Positions 6,621-11,353 of a DNA stretch of 11,353 nucleotides are shown piece by piece. The DNA comes from Ruminococcus flavefaciens (lineage in GTDB: Bacteria; Bacillota; Clostridia; Oscillospirales; Ruminococcaceae): the NCBI GenBank assembly GCA_002348905.1, contig DEBW01000042.1, positions 2,276-13,628 on the forward strand, read 5' to 3'. The position numbers and the translations under genes were made by a program. How positions within the stretch are numbered: the stretch's first letter is position 1; each line of letters starts with the position of its first letter. The notes under the pieces were generated by a model. The model was not told where the DNA came from. It searched no databases and worked only from the letters and a program-made list of their open reading frames with translations.

Positions 6621-6650
6621 TGACCTGCCGAAAGGCAGGTCATATTTCTT
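6621..6650 (+). terminator. GNRA-loop terminator between xis and int
   Basis: TGACCTGCC (6621-6629) and GGCAGGTCA (6634-6642) form a perfect 9-bp GC-rich stem around a GAAA tetraloop, followed by the T-rich TATTTCTTT. It begins only 7 nt after the xis stop and ends just before the integrase ribosome site. It probably acts as an attenuator, lowering integrase relative to excisionase from a common transcript. Confidence 0.7.
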
Positions 6651-6665
6651 TATGGAGGGAAATAT

Positions 6666-7856
6666 ATGGCTACAATACAGAAGCGTGGTAACAGCTACAC
6701 TATCCGTGTGAGCTGCGGCTATGATGTGTACGGTGGACACAAGGAACAGTCAATGACCTGGAAGCCTGATGAGGGTATGTCACAGCGACAGATTGAAAAG
6801 GAACTGAACCGTCAGGCGGTTATGTTTGAGGAAGCTGTCAATCACGGCTACAAGGCTTCGGCTATGAAGTTTCAGGAGCTTGCGGAGGAATGGTTCGAGA
6901 GCTACGCAAAGAATACTCTCAGAAGCACTACATATGAGCGTATGCTCCAGCTCACGCACCGTGTATATCCTGCTATCGGTCATCTGCGTATCGACAAGAT
7001 CACAGCAAGGCAGTTGCAAGGCTTTGTGAACTCTCTCGCCAAAGAGGGGGCAAACGAAAAGACAGGCAAGCCTCTCGCACCGAAAACGATCCGTCACAAC
7101 CTGAGCTTTATCTCAGACGTATTCAGCTATGCGGTTCGTATGGACTTGGTATCGGACAATCCTTGCAGGAAAGTGACTATCCCGAAAGGCGAGGTCAAGG
7201 AGAAACAGATATATTCGCAGGAAGAGATGGCACATCTGCTTACAGCTATTCATGGAGAGCCTCTGAAGTATAAAGCGTTCTTCTTTCTGATAGCTTACAG
7301 CGGTTTCCGCAGGAGCGAAATGCTCGGCCTTGAATGGAAGGATATTGATTTTGAGAACAATATCATTACCATTAAGCGTACCTCAAATTATACCGCAGAG
7401 CGTGGTATATATACCGACACCACAAAAACAAAACGCTCTCAGCGAGTTTTAAAAATATCTCCGTATATAATGGAGATACTGAAAGACTATAAGCTGGAGC
7501 AGGACGAAGAAGCTCTCCGCCTCGGAGACAAGTGGGTAGAAACTGACCGTTTATTTGTTAAATGGAATGGCGAACCCATGAACAATCAGACACCCTACGG
7601 CTGGCTGAAAGAGTTCTGCGAGAAGAATGATATGCCTTTTTACGGCATACATAGTTTCAGGCACTTTGCGGCAAGTTCGCTTATTTCAGCAGGTCTTGAT
7701 GTTACAACAGTATCAGGCGCATTAGGTCACTGTAATTCAGGAACCACTTTGAATGTATACTCACATATGTTCCAGAATGCGCAGGCAAGGGTTTCGGAAG
7801 CAATGGACAAGGCTTTTGCATTTCTGCCGCAGGAGGAAAAAAAGGACTCAGAATAA
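6666..7856 (+). CDS. int: Tyrosine recombinase / integrase
   Basis: Protein of 396 residues, the usual length for integrases of the Tn916/phage type. Residues 1-60 form an arm-binding domain (MATIQKRGNSYTIRVSCGYD), about 65-165 the core-binding helices, and 180-385 the catalytic domain. The catalytic set is complete: Arg215 in SGFRRSEMLGL, a lysine in TKTKRSQR (254/256), His329 and Arg332 in HSFRH, His355 in LGHCNS, and nucleophile Tyr365 in NVYSHM. It integrates and excises the element by site-specific recombination. GGAGGG (6654-6659) lies 6 nt before the ATG. It is the last rightward gene and probably lies next to the right attachment site (within about 7857-7913). Confidence 0.95.
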   Translation: MATIQKRGNSYTIRVSCGYDVYGGHKEQSMTWKPDEGMSQRQIEKELNRQAVMFEEAVNHGYKASAMKFQELAEEWFESYAKNTLRSTTYERMLQLTHRVYPAIGHLRIDKITARQLQGFVNSLAKEGANEKTGKPLAPKTIRHNLSFISDVFSYAVRMDLVSDNPCRKVTIPKGEVKEKQIYSQEEMAHLLTAIHGEPLKYKAFFFLIAYSGFRRSEMLGLEWKDIDFENNIITIKRTSNYTAERGIYTDTTKTKRSQRVLKISPYIMEILKDYKLEQDEEALRLGDKWVETDRLFVKWNGEPMNNQTPYGWLKEFCEKNDMPFYGIHSFRHFAASSLISAGLDVTTVSGALGHCNSGTTLNVYSHMFQNAQARVSEAMDKAFAFLPQEEKKDSE

Positions 7857-7913
7857 TATTATGAAGGTATGATACTGAAACGAAAATTTATGACAATTTG
7901 TTTATAACGAAAC

Positions 7914-7953
7914 ACCGCCGCTCAGGACTAAAACTGAACGGCGGTATTGTTTT
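7914..7953. terminator. Bidirectional terminator after the integrase
   Basis: ACCGCCG (7914-7920) pairs with CGGCGGT (7939-7945); after a 2-nt mismatch loop on each side, CAG (7923-7925) pairs with CTG (7934-7936). TATTGTTTTATT follows on the plus strand, and a moderately T-rich GTGTTTCGTT follows on the minus strand. It separates the convergent integrase and AraC-type genes and overlaps the latter's stop. It probably marks the first host DNA beyond the element. Confidence 0.75.
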
Positions 7954-8821
7954 ATTCACTTACAACAGGTATCCATATCTGGCTCTTGTAGTCGGGAGAC
8001 AGCATATCTCCGTCGGGGTAAGCCTCGATGTCCATTTCGTAGGTGGGAGTGTAGTCCGATGTGGGGAAGAACTCCGCACAAAGCTCGTGCCAGAGCTGCT
8101 GTATAGTCTCGGGCATAGGACCTGTACACTCAGCAACTACCCACGTTCTTGCAGGGATAGTGTTCACACGGAAGCCCTCGGGAGCGGCTGTATCGGGAGC
8201 ACACTCCACAGCGATACCGTAGTCGAAGGTCTCGGCGTCTGTGAGACCGTTGCCGTAGCAGGTACCGTAGATAAAAGTGCTGTCCGATGCGTGTTCAAGC
8301 AGAGTAGTGATAGTGCCGTCGGACTTGGCTCTGCCCCAGAATCCGGGGATAGTGTTCTTGTTTTGCTCACCAACAACTGTGTGCTGCTCAACCTTTTCAA
8401 GCACTGTGAATGTGTCCTTTTTAACGATGTTATAATTCATAGTATTACCGCCTTTCAAAATGATCTGCACCTTGAAACGGGAAAATGAACGGAGCCTGCC
8501 GCCCTCGCGCTTAGCCTCAGTAGGCGTTACGCCGTGGAAGCGTGTGAACGCTCTTGTGAAGCTCTCGGGCGACTCATAGCCGTATTTCAGCGCCGTGTCG
8601 ATGACCTTTGCGTCCGTTTTCATCAGCTCACTGCCGGCAAGTGTGAGCCGCCTGTTACGGATGTATTCGCCTACGGTGATACCGCACAGTATACCGAATA
8701 TCTTCTGGAAATAGTAGGGCGAGCAAGCCGCCTGACTTGCGACCTCCGCCATATCAAGTTCGTCGGTGATGTGCGCCTCGATGTAGTCGATAGCTTTCTG
8801 AATTCCCGTTGCTAAGTTCAT
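7952..8821 (-). CDS. AraC-family regulator with GyrI-like effector domain
   Basis: Protein of 289 residues. The N-terminal ~105 residues are an AraC/XylS double helix-turn-helix: first HTH about 24-43 (MAEVASQAACSPYYFQKIF), second about 73-97 with the family signature ALKYGYESPESFTRAFTRFHG followed by VTPTEAKR. Residues about 130-287 form a GyrI-like (SOUL/effector-binding) domain, ending YEMDIEAYPDGDMLSPDYKS then QIWIPV. This is the Rob/BmrR-like arrangement of transcription factors that sense small, often hydrophobic or cationic, molecules and control efflux or detoxification. AAAGGAGG lies upstream of the ATG with good spacing, and its own promoter is at 8848-8876. No transporter is adjacent within the window, so the target is unknown. 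Confidence 0.9.
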   Translation of the reverse strand: MNLATGIQKAIDYIEAHITDELDMAEVASQAACSPYYFQKIFGILCGITVGEYIRNRRLTLAGSELMKTDAKVIDTALKYGYESPESFTRAFTRFHGVTPTEAKREGGRLRSFSRFKVQIILKGGNTMNYNIVKKDTFTVLEKVEQHTVVGEQNKNTIPGFWGRAKSDGTITTLLEHASDSTFIYGTCYGNGLTDAETFDYGIAVECAPDTAAPEGFRVNTIPARTWVVAECTGPMPETIQQLWHELCAEFFPTSDYTPTYEMDIEAYPDGDMLSPDYKSQIWIPVVSE

Positions 8822-8847
8822 TGTTTTCCCTCCTTTAGTGTAATTTT

Positions 8848-8876
8848 ATTATAACATCGTGAGAGTTTGCTGTCCT
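8848..8876 (-). promoter_or_regulatory. Promoter of the AraC-type regulator
   Basis: On the minus strand TATAAT (8853-8848) is preceded by an extended TGT. A weak -35, AGGACA (8876-8871), lies 17 bp upstream. The start codon at 8821 follows after a leader of about 20 nt containing AAAGGAGG. Confidence 0.7.
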
Positions 8877-8913
8877 GATATTTTGTGGCTTTTGGTGTCA
8901 GGTGGATTTATGC

Positions 8914-9411
8914 TTATTTTTTATCCTTGACCATTTGCATTAGTAAATCTTGCATTTTTGGAGATAAAGAGCTTTTCTCGTCCAATATGCGTATTATTTC
9001 CTTTAAAATGTCCCGAAAATCTTCTTGTTCTTCTGATTCACCATGGTCAAAAATACAGAAAGTGTTTTTTGATTTTGATAAACAGATCATTTCGCCGTCG
9101 CCGAAAATCTCTCCGATAACTATCAGATCAGGAGAAACATCTATCATGTTATATTTAAAATCATCAAGTCTGTAAAAATGTGCTAGATCGTTTCTGATCA
9201 ATGATTCTTCAGAAAAAAGTAACCATTCTCTATATATAGTTGGAAGTTTGATATTATTTTCAGTTTCCCATTTCTGAATGTCATTTTCAATCATCGGTGG
9301 TTTGAACCATGAGGAGTTTTCTCCGTATTCGGCTATCTTTTTTTCGCATAACGCAGTCAGTTTTTTAATCTCTTTTGTTATACTGTTATTTGGAATTTCC
9401 GGAATAAACAT
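8914..9411 (-). CDS. SUKH (SMI1/KNR4-like) protein, distal copy
   Basis: Protein of 165 residues of the SMI1/KNR4 (SUKH) superfamily, many members of which are immunity proteins against polymorphic toxins or contact-dependent effectors. Visible features are the family opening helix and turn IQKWETENNIKLPTIYREWL (45-64) followed by FSEES, then the core strand IVIGEIFGDGEMICLSK (97-113). The helical C-terminal tail runs to 165. The first ten residues (FIPEIPNNS) are almost identical to those of the paralogue at 9493-9927, but the rest has diverged strongly. The start has AAAGGATG upstream, and that ribosome site is carried on a duplicated methyltransferase-gene tail. No toxin gene is visible nearby. 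It is AT-rich compared with the methyltransferase and AraC genes, consistent with separate acquisition. Confidence 0.8.
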   Translation of the reverse strand: MFIPEIPNNSITKEIKKLTALCEKKIAEYGENSSWFKPPMIENDIQKWETENNIKLPTIYREWLLFSEESLIRNDLAHFYRLDDFKYNMIDVSPDLIVIGEIFGDGEMICLSKSKNTFCIFDHGESEEQEDFRDILKEIIRILDEKSSLSPKMQDLLMQMVKDKK

Positions 9412-9415
9412 AAAA

Positions 9416-9499
9416 TCATCCTTTCATCTTAAAATCAATCCTCACCAGTGCCTTGCCATTCGGCAGAGATAACTGACGGTTGATATTTTCATTTACCAT
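9416..9499 (-). pseudogene. Duplicated 3' tail of the methyltransferase gene
   Basis: Reading leftward, about 9466-9416 encodes LPNGKALVRIDFKMKG and a TGA. The methyltransferase at 9932-10558 ends MPNGKALVRLDFQKKG and a TGA, in the same position relative to the next SUKH gene (4 nt, aaaa, between stop and ATG in both cases). This is a relic of the last ~16 codons of that gene, captured with the SUKH duplication. It is open from an ATG at 9499 that overlaps the preceding SUKH stop, giving a 27-codon reading frame (MVNENINRQLS then the tail). It may be translated merely to couple ribosomes to the next gene. No function of the peptide is implied. Confidence 0.7.
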
Positions 9500-9927
9500 A
9501 ATCCCTTTATGTCATTAATAATATCTTCAAGCAGCTCGTTAAAGCTGTCATAATTAGTTATATCACCATGAGCGTCAATGAAGATATCTCTTGTTTTCTT
9601 TGAAAAACAGATCAACTCTCCATCACCTGTTAAACTTCCAATTATAACATAATCATCCGGAAAGTATTCCGATTTTGCGTCTATTTTATTTAACCCATAT
9701 ATTTCAGCAACTGTTCCCCGTAAAACAGAACCATTAGAAAAAATAAGCCAATCAATATAAGATTCAGGAAGAACTAAATCGTTTTTCTTTTCCCATTCTT
9801 TTATTTCTGACAAAGAAGCAGGCGTGTTAAATACAAACTTTCTTTTTTCATGCAGAGCAAGTGCAAGTTCTTTGATCTGCTCAATATTTGAAGTTAAACT
9901 ATTATTTGGTATTTCCGGAATATACAT
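9493..9927 (-). CDS. SUKH (SMI1/KNR4-like) protein, proximal copy
   Basis: Protein of 144 residues of the SMI1/KNR4 superfamily. It shows the helix and turn IKEWEKKNDLVLPESYIDWL (42-61) followed by IFSNGS, and the core strand VIIGSLTGDGELICFSK (94-110). The N-terminus (YIPEIPNNSLT) is shared with the other copy at 8914-9411. It is the third gene of the leftward operon: its ATG lies 4 nt after the methyltransferase stop, and its ribosome site (AAAGGAT) overlaps that gene's last codons, so translation is coupled. Immunity is the usual role of such proteins, but some SUKH proteins have other roles and no cognate toxin is visible here. Confidence 0.8.
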   Translation of the reverse strand: MYIPEIPNNSLTSNIEQIKELALALHEKRKFVFNTPASLSEIKEWEKKNDLVLPESYIDWLIFSNGSVLRGTVAEIYGLNKIDAKSEYFPDDYVIIGSLTGDGELICFSKKTRDIFIDAHGDITNYDSFNELLEDIINDIKGLW

Positions 9928-9931
9928 AAAA

Positions 9932-10558
9932 TCATCCTTTCTTTTGGAAATCCAGTCTCACAAGCGCCTTGCCATTCGGCATGGGGCAGGACTCCTGCAA
10001 TATCAGCGAGTAGCCTATCTCCTCCATGGCAGCCGTGAGTGCCGCTTCTTCCATTTGATGATGAACCTCGTCAAGCCTGTCGAAAGCTCGCAGGTACGGC
10101 GACTCCGACACCCACTGCTCCCCGTCCGTGTTTATCTGTATCACGCAGGAAACGAACTCGGGAGCGGTCTGCAAAACGGTTCGCTGGAACGCTCCGTAGC
10201 CGATGTACTCGATAAGCAGATTCGCTATCAGAAGCTGTGCCTGCGGGAGCTTCTCTGCCTCGTTTATAAGGTCGATGTGCAGGCATTTCAGAACTCCCGA
10301 AAGCTGAGTATATCGCTGAGATACCGCACGGAGGTAGTCCGCATTGATGTCGATTCCGTAGACCGTGCGGAACTTGTCAGTGCCGATGTGTTCAAGTCCG
10401 TTTCCGCCTGCAACTCCCAGAACTGCGGCAGTCTCCACAGGGTAGGCGGCGAACTGCTCCTGCATTATGGAATCAAGCGCCTGAAGCTGCCGCACGGAGT
10501 CAAGGCTCATGTGCTTTTCGTAGTCGTCAAGACTTATTTCTTCCCATGGGTTGGTCAT
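9932..10558 (-). CDS. Class I SAM-dependent methyltransferase
   Basis: Protein of 208 residues with a Rossmann-type S-adenosylmethionine domain. Motif I is AAVLGVAGGNGLEHI (about 44-58), motif II is TVYGIDIN with the ribose-binding acidic residue Asp70, and a motif IV-like region lies at QLLIANLLIEYIGYG (about 108-122). It lacks a DNA-methyltransferase (N/D)PPY or a recognisable rRNA-methyltransferase signature, so a small molecule or protein substrate is likely and its identity is unknown. I chose the ATG at 10558 (MTNPWEEISL), with AAGGTG 7 nt upstream; an in-frame GTG at 10567 overlaps that site. Its ATG overlaps the stop of the kinase gene as ATGA, and the SUKH gene follows 4 nt after its stop, so the three genes form an operon. 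It is markedly GC-richer than the SUKH genes. Confidence 0.85.
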   Translation of the reverse strand: MTNPWEEISLDDYEKHMSLDSVRQLQALDSIMQEQFAAYPVETAAVLGVAGGNGLEHIGTDKFRTVYGIDINADYLRAVSQRYTQLSGVLKCLHIDLINEAEKLPQAQLLIANLLIEYIGYGAFQRTVLQTAPEFVSCVIQINTDGEQWVSESPYLRAFDRLDEVHHQMEEAALTAAMEEIGYSLILQESCPMPNGKALVRLDFQKKG

Positions 10559-11067
10559 ATGTAGCACCTTTCCAAATCGTATTCATCATCTATCAGAAAA
10601 TAATCGAATCCGTACCTGATACAGCCGCGAAGATATTCCTGATTGTCCTGTATTATGTCCTTAATACTGAGGTCATTGGAGAGCCTTTTCTCGATAGCGT
10701 TCCCGAAGCTGACAATGTCACTGAAATGGCTGGTTATGTAGCTTTCACTCATAACAAGGCATATGTATTTTATCTGCGACAGATAGTCGGCGTCAAAGCT
10801 GTTCTTCCAGTCAAAGGGAATATAACAGCCCTCGATTATGAGATCCTGTTCGTTTTCAATGGCAGTCTTTATCATCTCTTTCAGGATATTCCAGAGGTAT
10901 GCCGTCAGCTTGTCGTCGTCATAGGGCGTGAGCGCGGTCTGACCGCTTCTTATAAGTCCCATTTTCAGGTGGTCGATAGACAGGTAAGGGTACTTGTATT
11001 TTTCAAGCAGTTTCTGCGCGAGAAGCGTTTTCCCTGTATGCGAAGCGCCTGTTATCAGTATTATCAT
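10555..11067 (-). CDS. P-loop nucleotide kinase-like protein
   Basis: Protein of 170 residues with Walker A GASHTGKT (7-14) at the extreme N-terminus, a candidate substrate-binding SIDHLKMGLIRSG (30-42) and a Walker B-like DLIIEGCYIP (75-84). The layout fits the adenylate/shikimate/2-phosphoglycerate kinase-like P-loop group, and the length is normal. The substrate is unknown; a zeta-toxin-like or antibiotic kinase role cannot be excluded but has no specific support. It is the first gene of the leftward operon, with a consensus promoter at 11101-11129, and it overlaps the methyltransferase gene by 4 nt (ATGA), suggesting a shared pathway. The start at 11067 has AAAGGAT about 11 nt upstream, a somewhat long spacing. 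Confidence 0.75.
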   Translation of the reverse strand: MIILITGASHTGKTLLAQKLLEKYKYPYLSIDHLKMGLIRSGQTALTPYDDDKLTAYLWNILKEMIKTAIENEQDLIIEGCYIPFDWKNSFDADYLSQIKYICLVMSESYITSHFSDIVSFGNAIEKRLSNDLSIKDIIQDNQEYLRGCIRYGFDYFLIDDEYDLERCYI

Positions 11068-11100
11068 AGTAGCCGCGGATCCTTTCTGATAGTTTTAATA

Positions 11101-11129
11101 ATTATATCATATTTGGGGGCGTTTTTCAA
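11101..11129 (-). promoter_or_regulatory. Sigma-A promoter of the kinase-methyltransferase-SUKH operon
   Basis: On the minus strand TTGAAA (11129-11124) and TATAAT (11106-11101) are separated by 17 bp, with an extended TGA before the -10. It lies about 35 bp upstream of the kinase start and directly after a terminator reading the same way, so the operon has its own transcription start. Confidence 0.85.
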
Positions 11130-11130
11130 T

Positions 11131-11168
11131 AAAAAACAGCTCCTGTCTCTATCTGGACGGGAGCTGTT
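11131..11168 (-). terminator. Intrinsic terminator, leftward
   Basis: Positions 11135-11147 and 11156-11168 form a 13-bp stem (one G-U pair as plus-strand RNA, the equivalent C/A mismatch on the minus strand) with an 8-nt loop. On the minus strand it is followed by TTTTTT (11136-11131), the classic terminator layout. It therefore ends a transcript coming from the right, yet no convincing protein gene lies between it and the window end. Confidence 0.8.
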
Positions 11169-11320
11169 GTCAGTGATCACAAAATATGCGACAACTCATT
11201 TTAGCAGCAACTGTTGCGTTTTTTGCAACGGTTCATTTTTCAGTTGTTGCAAATAATACAACAACTCATAGTAATGTGCAGGAAATGCATATTGCTATTA
11301 TTATAATATACCTGTGGTTT
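11169..11320. repeat. Cluster of short repeats and hairpins, no gene
   Basis: AACTGTTGC (11209-11217) pairs with GCAACGGTT (11225-11233) around a T-rich loop. AGTTGTTG (11242-11249) pairs with CAACAACT (11259-11266). ACAACTCAT occurs twice (11191-11199 and 11261-11269). On the minus strand the repeats give three tiny Cys-rich frames (such as MSCCIICNN and MNRCKKRNSCC), none with a ribosome site. A small structured RNA ending at the adjacent terminator is possible; no function can be assigned. Confidence 0.45.
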
Positions 11321-11322
11321 AC

Positions 11323-11351
11323 TTGATTTTTCCAAAAAGCTATGTTATAAT
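11323..11351 (+). promoter_or_regulatory. Rightward sigma-A promoter leaving the window
   Basis: TTGATT (11323-11328) and TATAAT (11346-11351) are 17 bp apart, with an extended TGT before the -10. The element boxes match the promoter of the HipA-like gene exactly. It should drive a gene beyond the right end of the window. Confidence 0.8.
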
Positions 11352-11353
11352 AC

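Noticed and set aside
1309..7896. GAAAATT in both flanks (near 1300 and 7883) as attachment-site repeat
   Set aside because: Seven AT-rich bases shared between two AT-rich regions are expected by chance and have no extended homology.
7898..8488. A 196-codon rightward frame opposite the AraC-type gene
   Set aside because: It begins in the terminator hairpin and is antisense to an unmistakable AraC/GyrI protein.
9824..10564. A 246-codon rightward frame opposite the methyltransferase and SUKH genes
   Set aside because: It is antisense to the well-supported methyltransferase with its motifs, ATGA overlap and ribosome site; long antisense frames are expected in this GC-richer gene.
10546..11256. 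A 236-codon rightward frame opposite the kinase
   Set aside because: It runs through the operon promoter and terminator and lies antisense to a clear Walker A protein.
11169..11320. A short CRISPR-like repeat array
   Set aside because: The repeats are short, unevenly spaced and partly inverted; there are no uniform repeat-spacer units or cas genes.

Overview
The window looks like chromosomal DNA of a low-to-mid GC Gram-positive gut or rumen bacterium, most likely a Ruminococcus-type clostridium (inference). The reasons are strong AGGAGG-type ribosome sites before most genes, consensus sigma-A promoters with extended -10 boxes, and a HipA-like protein of a type I associate with Ruminococcaceae and Lachnospiraceae. 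No rRNA, tRNA or CRISPR array was seen.

Left flank (1-1240): one leftward gene for a HipA-fold kinase-like protein with its own consensus promoter. Central element (about 1250-7910): a compact integrative and mobilizable element. Reading right from about 3030 it holds a structured leader, an SF3 helicase/replication initiator with a TTG start, a 14-bp UUCG hairpin and candidate oriT region, a MobC-like ribbon-helix-helix protein, a MOB_P relaxase with an in-frame internal start, an excisionase-type HTH protein, a terminator-like hairpin and a tyrosine integrase. Leftward from the same divergent region runs an AT-rich 531-residue gene of unknown function, the element's only obvious cargo. No coupling protein, secretion-system gene or primase domain is present. 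The element would therefore need a co-resident conjugative helper and host primase.

Right flank (7914-11353): a bidirectional terminator separates the integrase from a leftward AraC-type regulator fused to a GyrI-like ligand domain. Next comes a leftward operon transcribed from a consensus promoter at 11101-11129: P-loop kinase, class I methyltransferase (ATGA overlap), SUKH protein, then a second SUKH protein. Between the two SUKH genes lies a copy of the 3' end of the methyltransferase gene. This shows that the SUKH gene was duplicated, or inserted by recombination, together with the tail of its upstream neighbour. Beyond the operon promoter are a strong leftward terminator with no gene in front of it, a cluster of small repeats and hairpins, and a rightward consensus promoter leaving the window.

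The most interesting points are the unknown 531-residue cargo gene, the structured control region shared with the replication gene, the internal start in the relaxase, and the SUKH/methyltransferase-tail duplication.
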